Translations under genes and position numbers: made by a program
Notes under the pieces: generated by a model
Seen by the model: only the letters and a program-made list of their open reading frames with translations
Databases searched by the model: none
Told to the model about the DNA's origin: nothing
Assembly (NCBI GenBank): GCA_049324575.1
Contig: JBMONI010000015.1
Span: 1-64,000 of the forward strand
Source of the DNA: JBMONI01 sp049324575
Lineage (GTDB): Bacteria; Omnitrophota; Omnitrophia; Omnitrophales; Aquincolibacteriaceae
Length of the DNA: 64,000 nt
Direction: 5' to 3'
Shown: piece after piece, positions 17,287 through 24,498 of the stretch
Numbering within the stretch: position 1 is the first letter of the stretch
How the letters are laid out: the number at the start of each line of letters is the position of its first letter

Positions 17287-18497
17287 GCGCTCTACTGACA
17301 GGAAAAGCGGTCGTGCTTCAGTCCGGAGGGTGCACGGCGGTCATCAACCGGAGCCTTGCGGGGGTCGTCGGGGAAAGCCGGAGCCATAAGGCCATTACGG
17401 GGATCTGGGGCTCCCGGTTCGGGATCAACGGGGTCTTGCACGGGGATCTGGCGGATCTTCGAAAATGCTCTCCGGACGACCTCGGACGGATCGCCCGGGC
17501 GCCTTCAGCTGCTTTGGGTTCGTCTCGCCATAAGTTGACCGAGGCCGAAACGGCGGCCGTTGTCGAACGGTTCAAACGTTGGGATATCCGCTTTGTGTTC
17601 ATGATCGGCGGCAATGATACCGCCGCAACGGCTCTCCGGATCGAACGCGCGGCTGCTCGCGAACATTGTCCGCTGCGTCTGATTCACATCCCGAAGACGA
17701 TCGACAATGACCTCGAGGGAACGGACCATACGCCCGGTTACGGTTCCGCCGCACGTTTTGCCGCGATCACGACTCAAGAAGCCGGTCTCGATACGGCGGC
17801 GATGCGGCAGGTCGATCCGGTGAAGATCATCGAGTTGATGGGGCGTAATTCCGGATGGATTGTGGCGGCTTCGGCCCTGCTCCGCCGGAAAAAAGAGGAT
17901 CCGCCGCATCTTTTGCTGGTTCCGGAAGTGCCATTTGAGGAAAGGAAATTTCTTCGGGATGTCGCTAGGGTTCTGAAAGAAGTCGGCTATTGCGTCGTGG
18001 TGATCTCGGAAACGATCCGGGATGCTAAAGGACAACGGATCGGAAGTGGTAAAGAGAATGCGGTGATTAAAGACGGATTCGGGCATCCTTATGTCGAAGG
18101 GGCCGCTCAGGTATTGGCGGGGCTTGTCGAAAAGACTTTTAGGGTCCGCGCGCGTTTCGACAAGCCGGGGACGATCCAGCGGATGTCGATTCCATACCTT
18201 TCCAGGACCGATGCGCACGAAGCATTCCTCGCCGGAGTCCATGCGGTGAAATGGGCGGTCAAGGGGATGAGCTCCGTCATGGTTGGATTTAAAAGAGTTC
18301 CGGGGCTGCCTTACCGGATACGGTTTGTGCCCGTGGACCTTGCGAAAGTCCCGGACCGGGAACGCAAGCTCCCGGCGCATTTTTTAAACCGGGAGCGCAA
18401 TCATATCAGCCGGGCTTTTTGCCGGTTTGCGCTCCCGCTTCTTGGTAAAGACCTTCCGGACCTGACGATTCCTGCGCTCAAAAGGACTCGTTTTTGA
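17283..18497 (+). CDS. 6-phosphofructokinase, probably pyrophosphate-dependent
   Basis: A 404-residue group-A phosphofructokinase. The nucleotide/PPi loop reads GGNDTA and the substrate loop reads IPKTIDNDLEGTDHTPGYG; MGRNSGWIVAAS binds fructose-6-phosphate. In ATP-type enzymes the first loop has GGDGS and the second has Gly where Lys appears here. Asp in the first loop with Lys in the second is the accepted signature of PPi-dependent enzymes, so this one probably uses PPi and may run reversibly. It overlaps the SemiSWEET-like gene by four bases. An inverted repeat (18476-18499) spans its stop codon. Confidence 0.85.
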   Translation: MSALLTGKAVVLQSGGCTAVINRSLAGVVGESRSHKAITGIWGSRFGINGVLHGDLADLRKCSPDDLGRIARAPSAALGSSRHKLTEAETAAVVERFKRWDIRFVFMIGGNDTAATALRIERAAAREHCPLRLIHIPKTIDNDLEGTDHTPGYGSAARFAAITTQEAGLDTAAMRQVDPVKIIELMGRNSGWIVAASALLRRKKEDPPHLLLVPEVPFEERKFLRDVARVLKEVGYCVVVISETIRDAKGQRIGSGKENAVIKDGFGHPYVEGAAQVLAGLVEKTFRVRARFDKPGTIQRMSIPYLSRTDAHEAFLAGVHAVKWAVKGMSSVMVGFKRVPGLPYRIRFVPVDLAKVPDRERKLPAHFLNRERNHISRAFCRFALPLLGKDLPDLTIPALKRTRF

Positions 18498-18565
18498 GCT
18501 AAAAGGGTCTTTCCCGAAGGGGGAGAGGGGAGTTTTTTGAGGGAAGGGGAGGGGCAAATCCGCGA

Positions 18566-18594
18566 TTGATTTCACAGGAAGCTTTTGATACACT
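18566..18594 (+). promoter_or_regulatory. Extended -10 promoter before the lipoprotein gene
   Basis: TTGATT at 18566-18571 and TACACT at 18589-18594 are 17 bases apart, with a TGA extension directly before the -10. The resulting leader is about 55 bases and ends in an AAAGGAG ribosome site before the ATG at 18656. The preceding 68 bases after the phosphofructokinase are purine-rich and hold nothing else I recognise. Confidence 0.6.
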
Positions 18595-18655
18595 CTTGCC
18601 CCTAGCAATAATCGTTTTAAATCCGAACCAGGTGACCAAAATAAAGGAGATCAAC

Positions 18656-19141
18656 ATGATGAAATTAGGCCGCATCAGTTTTCTTCTTCTTTTGATCGGC
18701 GTGACCGTTTTGACGGGTTGCGCGTCGAAGAAGAAAGTGAGATCGCTCGAAGGTCAGATGAACGCTGTCACGGACGAACTCGTTCGTCTTGACGAGGCGC
18801 TTCAGGATACGCGGGCCGCTCTTCAGGAAGAGCAGAACCGCTATAATGAGTTGTCCTCGGGTGCCGCTGCTTCCAAATCCAGGGTCGGCGCTTTGCAAGA
18901 AGAAGCCGGTGTGATCGAGGGCATTTACCGTACGCCTTCGGGATTTCAGCTTCCGGCCATCCAGATCCAGCAGGCCCTCAAGAACGCCGGTTATTATACG
19001 GGCGCACTTGACGGCAAGATTGGACCGGCGACGCGTGATGCGATCCGCGCTTTCCAGAAAGACCAGGGACTTACTGCTGACGGTGTGGTCGGTCGTCAGA
19101 CCTGGAGCAAGCTGAAAGCGTATCTGGATACGATCAAATAA
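18656..19141 (+). CDS. Lipoprotein with coiled coil and C-terminal peptidoglycan-binding domain
   Basis: A 161-residue protein starting at the ATG with AAAGGAG five bases upstream. It has a lipoprotein signal with lipobox LTGC (Cys22). Residues about 28-75 form a heptad-rich coiled coil. The C-terminal 60 residues are a PG_binding_1 domain: IQIQQALKNAGYYTGALDG, then GPATRDAIRAFQKDQGLTADGVVG. It probably tethers the outer membrane to the cell wall, like a larger counterpart of Lpp or Pal. It has its own promoter and terminator, so it is monocistronic and probably abundant. Confidence 0.85.
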   Translation: MMKLGRISFLLLLIGVTVLTGCASKKKVRSLEGQMNAVTDELVRLDEALQDTRAALQEEQNRYNELSSGAAASKSRVGALQEEAGVIEGIYRTPSGFQLPAIQIQQALKNAGYYTGALDGKIGPATRDAIRAFQKDQGLTADGVVGRQTWSKLKAYLDTIK

Positions 19142-19158
19142 TTCTGCTTTTCTCAAAG

Positions 19159-19196
19159 AACCGGCATGGCTCGAACGGGTCATGCCGGTTTTTTTT
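19159..19196 (+). terminator. Rho-independent terminator
   Basis: A perfect ten-base stem (AACCGGCATG paired with CATGCCGGTT) with a 12-base loop is followed by a run of T. It starts 18 bases after the lipoprotein stop and isolates that gene from the SpoIID-like gene downstream. Confidence 0.9.
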
Positions 19197-19205
19197 GCTT
19201 TCATG

Positions 19206-19234
19206 TTCCAAGGCCGGGAGCCTTCTGCTAGAAT
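19206..19234 (+). promoter_or_regulatory. Promoter for the SpoIID-like gene, probably leaderless
   Basis: TAGAAT at 19229-19234 has a TGC extension in front and a weak TTCCAA -35 element 17 bases upstream. The -10 ends nine bases before the ATG at 19244, and the intervening ACGCCCCTT is nearly identical to the ACGCCCTCT seen in the same place before rpmB. No Shine-Dalgarno sequence is present. Confidence 0.5.
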
Positions 19235-19243
19235 ACGCCCCTT

Positions 19244-20443
19244 ATGATATTCCCGATGATCTCCTCAGGGCTGTGTCTGATGCTCGCTCTTTTCCCTTTT
19301 TCTTCAAAAGGAGAAGAGGCAAAGGCGCCTAAAAAAACACAGCTTGAGATTCCGCAAGATGCGGCTCTCCTTGAAAATATCCGTGTTCTTGTCCGGGAAG
19401 GGGTGCCGGCGGTTGAATTCAATACGGCGCATCCCTTTCGCGCTTACGATGAATACGACAATCCTCTCTTCCAAGGGGCCCAGATCGTCAAGACCCGGGT
19501 TCGCGTTGAAGGAGGAAAGATCGTGCTGGGGGCGCAGAAGTTCTCAGGAGAAGGACTGCGGATCGAAAGTGATGGGCCGCTCCAGGTGGACGGAAAAACC
19601 TACCGCGATTCCATCCTCTTCCGCCGGGTCTCGGACGGGACCCTAAAAGTGATCAACGATCTTCCGCTCGAGGATTATCTGAAAGGGGTGTTGCCTTCCG
19701 AAATGATCTCATCCTGGCATGGGGAGGCGTTGAAAGCTCAAGCAGTCGCTTCCCGGACTTATGCCGTATTCAACATGATCGAAAAAGCAGATCAAGATTA
19801 TGATGTGACGAGCGATGTGCTGCATCAGGTCTATCGCGGTCAAGGGGGCGAGCACCCTGCGACCGATAAAGCGGTCGACCATACGCGCGGACAGATCTTA
19901 ACCTATCAAGGCAAGATTTTTCCGGCCTATTTTCATTCGACCTCTGGCGGCGCGACCGCTCGCGCGCATGACGTTTGGGATGTCGAAGCGCATCCTTCCC
20001 TCATGGGGGTCCGGGACGAATTTTCTTCAGACTCAAAACATTACCGATGGCAGCAAGAATTCAGTGAAAAGACGATCCTTGATAAACTCCGCTTGCAAGG
20101 GTATTCCTTGAGCGGGATCGATCGGATGCAGGCTGTCGATCCGGATGATTTCGGGCGGGCCCGGAAGATCCTCGTCGTGTCGGGAGGGAAAGAATACCGA
20201 TTTCGCTCGAGCGATTTTCGAATGTGGATGGGAGCGGGGGACTGGAAGAGCACCAAGATCACCGGGATCACGAAAAACGGCGGTCGATTCACGGTCAAAG
20301 GGGCTGGCTGGGGCCATGGCGTGGGTTTGTGCCAATACAGCGCGAAGAAGCTCGCCGAGATCGGATATTCCTATCAACGGATCCTGGCCTTTTTTTACCC
20401 TGGTTCCAGCTTGATGGATCTGGAGACTTATTCCGAGCGGTAA
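19244..20443 (+). CDS. SpoIID/LytB-domain protein
   Basis: A 399-residue exported protein with a hydrophobic N terminus. Residues about 140-390 are a SpoIID/LytB domain: LPLEDYLKGVLPSEM with its conserved Glu, WHGEALKAQAVASRTYA, FHSTSGGATARAHDVW, and GWGHGVGLCQYSAKKLAE near the end. SpoIID enzymes are lytic transglycosylases acting on denuded glycan strands in spore formers; in non-spore-formers such as this one they are thought to act in peptidoglycan remodelling. Alternative in-frame ATGs at 19256 and 19277 would shorten the signal peptide. The neighbouring gene is a peptidoglycan-binding lipoprotein. Confidence 0.87.
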   Translation: MIFPMISSGLCLMLALFPFSSKGEEAKAPKKTQLEIPQDAALLENIRVLVREGVPAVEFNTAHPFRAYDEYDNPLFQGAQIVKTRVRVEGGKIVLGAQKFSGEGLRIESDGPLQVDGKTYRDSILFRRVSDGTLKVINDLPLEDYLKGVLPSEMISSWHGEALKAQAVASRTYAVFNMIEKADQDYDVTSDVLHQVYRGQGGEHPATDKAVDHTRGQILTYQGKIFPAYFHSTSGGATARAHDVWDVEAHPSLMGVRDEFSSDSKHYRWQQEFSEKTILDKLRLQGYSLSGIDRMQAVDPDDFGRARKILVVSGGKEYRFRSSDFRMWMGAGDWKSTKITGITKNGGRFTVKGAGWGHGVGLCQYSAKKLAEIGYSYQRILAFFYPGSSLMDLETYSER

Positions 20444-20474
20444 TCGCCGGTCGAGTCTGTTTTTATTTGGGCAT

Positions 20475-20551
20475 GCGCCCGTAGCTCAATTGGATAGAGC
20501 GTTGCCCTCCGAAGGCAAAGGTTGCAAGTTCAATTCTTGCCGGGCGCACCA
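20475..20551 (+). tRNA. tRNA-Arg(CCG)
   Basis: A 77-base cloverleaf. The acceptor stem GCGCCCG pairs with CGGGCGC, the D arm is GCTC...AGAGC, and the anticodon stem TTGCC/GGCAA encloses loop CTCCGAA with anticodon CCG. The T arm GCAAG/CTTGC holds TTCAATT, and the discriminator A is followed by encoded CCA. It decodes CGG. It stands alone between protein genes; no int gene or att-like direct repeat of its 3' end is visible nearby. Confidence 0.97.
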
Positions 20552-20595
20552 TCTTTCATGCGGGATCTCTGAAAATAAGCAAGCAATAGGAATCC

Positions 20596-21288
20596 ATGAT
20601 GAAACGAAGCCGCCTGATCGATCTTTTTCTCCTGGCTCTTGCCGTTCTGCTGATCGCCGCGGCGCTCGCGTGGGTTTGGCGATGGGCCGGCGATGCCGCG
20701 CTTCTCCGTAAAATGGTCGAGCGGCTTTCAGCCGATACGCGGACGGCCGAAGTCCTGGTGACGAAAAGCGAATATGATGAAACGGAGAAAAAAGTCCGAA
20801 CAACCGTCAAATTCCTCGAGTACGATATATCCGGCAAACCGCTCGAGCCACGATATTTCACTTTCAGCGGCAACATTCTTCAGTTCCAGGCGCTCGTGAT
20901 CCGTTTTCGTGACGATCTTGTCAAGGCGGGTGACCGTCTTCGTGGAAAAAGCGCGTATCTCTTTATGAAAGCGTTCGTGCTTGACGGCGAAAAAACACAA
21001 GAATTCGTTATCACCGAGGTCGATTCAATCCCCGAAGGTTATCGTGTTTCGAAAAAGATCGCGGCATTCGAGCAAGATCTCTGGCGTTATTTTTGGCGTT
21101 ATGCCCTGGATCCGGAAAAGCGTTCCGCTTCCGGGGTCAAGAACGCCCAGATCGAAGCTCCCGGGACCTGGTTCCAGCCGGGTTCCATTTATACGCTTTC
21201 CATCGAGCATGACGGCGGGTTGAGGATCGATGCAAAACCGCTTCCGGCGATCCTCGACGGCGAGAAGATCGAGACCTCACGCCGATGA
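20596..21288 (+). CDS. Conserved-looking membrane-anchored protein of unknown function
   Basis: A 230-residue protein that I do not recognise. The first 30 residues hold one hydrophobic anchor (LIDLFLLALAVLLIAAALAW) after a basic start, so the remainder should face the periplasm. A helical segment (about 30-75) precedes a mixed alpha/beta body. It has no cysteines, lipobox or catalytic motif that I can see. AGGAA lies five bases before the ATG. Its stop overlaps the LOG-like gene (ATGA), which in turn overlaps queA, so it is the first gene of a compact operon. Confidence 0.6.
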   Translation: MMKRSRLIDLFLLALAVLLIAAALAWVWRWAGDAALLRKMVERLSADTRTAEVLVTKSEYDETEKKVRTTVKFLEYDISGKPLEPRYFTFSGNILQFQALVIRFRDDLVKAGDRLRGKSAYLFMKAFVLDGEKTQEFVITEVDSIPEGYRVSKKIAAFEQDLWRYFWRYALDPEKRSASGVKNAQIEAPGTWFQPGSIYTLSIEHDGGLRIDAKPLPAILDGEKIETSRR

Positions 21289-21821
21289 TCGCGAGAACGG
21301 TCACGGTTTTCGGGAGCGGTTCCGCTCGCCAGGGTTCACGGGCCTATCGCCTTGCCTACGCGCTCGGGCACGCGCTTGCCCACAAGGGTTTCTTCGTCAT
21401 GACGGGAGGCTACGGCGGCGTGATGGAAGCGGCGGCGCGCGGAGCCAAAGAGGCCGGAGGAAGAACGGTTGCAGTTGTGATCCGTGGCTCCAGGGCTCGC
21501 CCCAATGCATGGTCCCGAGAAGTGATCATCAAAAAGACCTGGCACCAGCGATTGCTCGGGCTTATTGAGAAAACGGATGCTTGCGTTGTTTGCGATGGCG
21601 CGACGGGGACCCTTACGGAACTTTTTACCGCCTGGGAAATGACCAACAAGCAATTGATTGCCAAACCTATTTTGCTTCTGGGAGAGCGCATCCGAAAACT
21701 AGTCCGGCGGCTCAGAAGGGATCCCGAGTTTCTTTTTCCCGAACAGCTTGTCGAATGTGCTACGCCTGCGGCTGCGGCGGAGATGCTTGTGAAAATGTTC
21801 GCTTGCCCTTCAAAACCGTGA
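21285..21821 (+). CDS. LOG/lysine-decarboxylase-like Rossmann-fold protein
   Basis: A 178-residue protein of the LOG/YpsA-like nucleotide-binding fold. VTVFGSGSAR begins the fold, MTGGYGGVMEAAARGAKEAGG matches the conserved GGxxGxMxA region, and the second motif, usually PGGxGTxxE, reads DGATGTLTE. LOG proteins cleave cytokinin nucleoside monophosphates or related nucleotides; many bacterial members have unknown substrates, and similarity to lysine decarboxylases is only historical. With the PGG part changed, the substrate may differ. It overlaps genes on both sides. Confidence 0.72.
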   Translation: MIARTVTVFGSGSARQGSRAYRLAYALGHALAHKGFFVMTGGYGGVMEAAARGAKEAGGRTVAVVIRGSRARPNAWSREVIIKKTWHQRLLGLIEKTDACVVCDGATGTLTELFTAWEMTNKQLIAKPILLLGERIRKLVRRLRRDPEFLFPEQLVECATPAAAAEMLVKMFACPSKP

Positions 21822-22861
21822 AGATCTCCGATTTCGATTACGAACTTCCGGAAGGCCGTATCGCCTCGCAACCGCTCAAGGATCGTCCTGCGGCCCGGCT
21901 TGTTTTCGTTCCTCGCCAAGGCGGCGAATTACGGCATGGTTCTTTTCGGGAGATCCCTTCGATTTTCCGCGCGGGGGATGTGCTCGTCCTGAATGATACC
22001 CAGGTTATCCCGGCTCGTCTTCTTGGAAAACGCGAGACCGGCGGGAAGCTCGAGATCTTTCTTCTCGCGCGGCTTGAGAAGCAGGAATGGGAAGCCTTGA
22101 TCCGCCCTTCGGAGAGGGTCCATAAGGGACAGGAATTCGAGTTCGGTCGTTTCGGAGATAAACTCAGGGTGCGGGTCCTGGATGAGCATGTGCCTGGGAG
22201 TGTGAAACGACGTGTGATACTTGCGGACAACGAGTATTTGCCGGCTCTAAGAAAAGTAGGGCATGTGCCTTTGCCGCCGTATATCCGGCGTTCGGATACG
22301 CCGGAGGACCGGGAATTCTATCAGACCGTCTTTGCGCGGGCTCCCGGTGCGGTTGCTGCACCCACCGCCGGGCTCCACTTCGACAAGTTTCTCCTGAAGC
22401 AGATTGAAGATATCGGAGTGAAGATCGTCTATGTCACGCTGCACGTCAGTTACGGGACTTTCCAGCCGGTGAAGGTAGAAAATGTAGAGGATCATCAGAT
22501 GTTCGAAGAGTTTTGTGAGATCTCCGAAGACGCAGCCGAGGCGATCATGCGCGCCCGCGCCGAAAGGGGGAGGGTCTTTGCCTGCGGGACGACGGTGGTC
22601 CGCACGCTTGAGTCGGCAGCGGCCGAGGACGGTTCGGTCCGTCCCTTCAAGGGAACGACGCGGATTTTTATCTATCCCGGTTACCGGTTCCGTGCGGTCG
22701 ACGCGCTGATCACGAATTTTCATTTGCCGCGCAGTACACTGCTCCTTCTCACCGCGGGTTTTCTGGGAAGCCGCGAGCGGCTCCTCGAGGTCTATCGCGA
22801 AGCCATCCGGCTCCAGTACCGTTTTTACAGCTACGGTGACGCCATGGTCATTTACTCATGA
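21818..22861 (+). CDS. queA: SAM:tRNA ribosyltransferase-isomerase QueA
   Basis: It transfers the ribosyl part of SAM to preQ1 in tRNA to form epoxyqueuosine. The GTG start at 21818, overlapping the previous stop, gives MKISDFDYELPEGRIA, the classic QueA N terminus, and 347 residues, the usual length. Further family segments are RDRPAARL-like at 20-30, VLNDTQVIPARLLG, APTAGLHFD and TTVVRTLESAA. It is followed by tgt, which inserts preQ1, so two queuosine steps lie side by side. Confidence 0.95.
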   Translation: MKISDFDYELPEGRIASQPLKDRPAARLVFVPRQGGELRHGSFREIPSIFRAGDVLVLNDTQVIPARLLGKRETGGKLEIFLLARLEKQEWEALIRPSERVHKGQEFEFGRFGDKLRVRVLDEHVPGSVKRRVILADNEYLPALRKVGHVPLPPYIRRSDTPEDREFYQTVFARAPGAVAAPTAGLHFDKFLLKQIEDIGVKIVYVTLHVSYGTFQPVKVENVEDHQMFEEFCEISEDAAEAIMRARAERGRVFACGTTVVRTLESAAAEDGSVRPFKGTTRIFIYPGYRFRAVDALITNFHLPRSTLLLLTAGFLGSRERLLEVYREAIRLQYRFYSYGDAMVIYS

Positions 22862-22900
22862 CAAAAAGATAGTGGGTAGGCTGCGCGGGTCTATTTGCGG

Positions 22901-22906
22901 TATGAT
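22901..22906 (+). promoter_or_regulatory. Possible -10 element before tgt (leaderless layout)
   Basis: TATGAT ends eight bases before the tgt ATG. No ribosome binding site is visible and no good -35 is present. The spacing matches the other leaderless candidates, but tgt may also be read from the upstream queA transcript. Confidence 0.35.
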
Positions 22907-22914
22907 AAATATCA

Positions 22915-24036
22915 ATGAAGCCATTCGAATTTAAAATAACAACGCGGGATAAGCATTGTGGGGCGCGCACAGGGATCGCCAGCACGACCCACGGAGATTT
23001 CAGGACGCCGGTGTTTATGCCGGTCGGGACACAGGGGACCGTCAAGGCCGTCCCGCCGCGGGATCTTGAGGATGCCGGGGCCGAGATCATTCTTTCGAAC
23101 GCCTATCATCTTTTTATTCGTCCCGGGACCGAGATCCTGCGGGAGTTCGGCGGGCTGCACCGTTTTATGGGCTGGCAGAAACCGATCCTTACGGACAGCG
23201 GGGGGTTCCAGGTTTTTTCGCTCAATAAGCTGCGGGAGATCACCGAAGACGGCGTGCGTTTCAACTCGCATTTTGACGGAGCCGAGATCAAGCTTACGCC
23301 GGAAAAAGTGATCGAGATCCAGGAGGCGATCGGGAGCGATATTGCGATGATCTTCGACGAATGTCCGCCGATGCTTCGCGAGAAGGACAAAATGCGGGAG
23401 TCCCTCGAACGGACCCTCCGCTGGTCGGAACGGGCGAAACGCGCCCATAGGTTGGCAGACCAGGCGCTTTTCGGGATCGTCCAGGGAGGGGTGTTCCTCG
23501 ATCTTCGCAAGGAGTCTCTGGAGCGGACGGTCGCGATCGGGTTCGACGGTTATGCGCTTGGCGGGCTATGTGTGGGCGAAGAAAAGGAAGAAACTTTCGC
23601 TGTGTTCCGCGATACCGTGCCGAGACTCCCGGAAGGGAAGCCGCGATACATGATGGGGATCGGGATGCCGGCCGATTTCTTCGAGGCGGTGGAGAACGGG
23701 GCGGATATGTTCGACTGTGTCACGCCGACACGCTACGGGCGCAACGGGACCGGTTTTTCGAGGCAGGGGCTCGTCGTGGTTCGGAACGGGAAATACCAGC
23801 GGGATCAGGCTCCCTTGGACCCGGGATGTGATTGCTATGTCTGCCGGCATTTCTCGAGGGGGTATTTGCGGCATCTTTTGAACATGAACGAAATGCTAGG
23901 CCCCCAGCTGATTTCGTTGCATAATATCGCTTTTATGACCCGGCTTTTCAGGGATATCCGGGCCGCGATCTCGGCCGGGACGTTCCTGGGGTTCAAAAAA
24001 GATTTTCTGGATCATTTTGACCCGGATGGCCGATAA
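22915..24036 (+). CDS. tgt: tRNA-guanine transglycosylase
   Basis: It exchanges guanine 34 for preQ1 in GUN tRNAs. DSGGFQVFSL holds the catalytic aspartate region, GGLCVGE the base-recognition loop, and MFDCVTPTR the nucleophilic aspartate. Zinc is bound by CDCYVCRH followed by YLRHL. The usual PTRNARNG strand reads PTRYGRNG here. The 373-residue length is normal. It starts 53 bases after queA. Confidence 0.95.
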   Translation: MKPFEFKITTRDKHCGARTGIASTTHGDFRTPVFMPVGTQGTVKAVPPRDLEDAGAEIILSNAYHLFIRPGTEILREFGGLHRFMGWQKPILTDSGGFQVFSLNKLREITEDGVRFNSHFDGAEIKLTPEKVIEIQEAIGSDIAMIFDECPPMLREKDKMRESLERTLRWSERAKRAHRLADQALFGIVQGGVFLDLRKESLERTVAIGFDGYALGGLCVGEEKEETFAVFRDTVPRLPEGKPRYMMGIGMPADFFEAVENGADMFDCVTPTRYGRNGTGFSRQGLVVVRNGKYQRDQAPLDPGCDCYVCRHFSRGYLRHLLNMNEMLGPQLISLHNIAFMTRLFRDIRAAISAGTFLGFKKDFLDHFDPDGR

Positions 24037-24153
24037 TTAAGGAAACTTTTGCGCATGGCCGCCGGTCGGACCCCGGGCAGCTCAGGCGCAAGTAAAGAAC
24101 GGGCTCAGGTTTTCATCCAAAAATCGAATCGATCCTGAAGGAGGAACTGATCT

Positions 24154-24483
24154 ATGTTCGAAGCCATTGCTTATGCCGCTCCGGCCGCTGCGCCGGCCCA
24201 GGAGGTCAATCCCATTCTCAATTTTCTTCCGCTGATCATTTTGATCTTCATTTTCTATTTCTTTCTCATCAAGCCTCAGCAGAAAAAACAGCGTGAGACC
24301 CAGACCATGATCCAGAACCTGAAAAAAGGTGACCGGATCTATACGGTCGGCGGGATCCTCGGGACCATCACGAGCATTCAGAACGATTATGTCGTTATCA
24401 AGACCGGCGATTCGGATACGAAAATGGAGATCCTCAAAAGCGGGATCGCCGGGGTCCGTAGCCGCGAAGAACAAAAAGCATAA
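24154..24483 (+). CDS. yajC: Preprotein translocase accessory subunit YajC
   Basis: A 109-residue protein with one membrane helix (ILNFLPLIILIFIFYFFLI) followed by KPQQKKQRE, the hallmark of YajC, and a small cytoplasmic domain with VGGILGTI. The N terminus is Ala/Pro-rich. AGGAGG precedes the ATG. It lies 15 bases before secDF, the common tgt-yajC-secD-secF order. The 117 bases before it hold no other gene or clear promoter. Confidence 0.93.
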   Translation: MFEAIAYAAPAAAPAQEVNPILNFLPLIILIFIFYFFLIKPQQKKQRETQTMIQNLKKGDRIYTVGGILGTITSIQNDYVVIKTGDSDTKMEILKSGIAGVRSREEQKA

Positions 24484-24498
24484 GCAAAGGAGAAACTC

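Noticed and set aside
18476..18499. Inverted repeat GCTCAAAA/TTTTGAGC at the phosphofructokinase stop as a terminator
   Set aside because: The eight-base stem is real but no T run follows it.
20475..20551. tRNA-Arg as an integration site of a mobile element
   Set aside because: No integrase, repeat of the tRNA 3' end or change in gene type is seen next to it.
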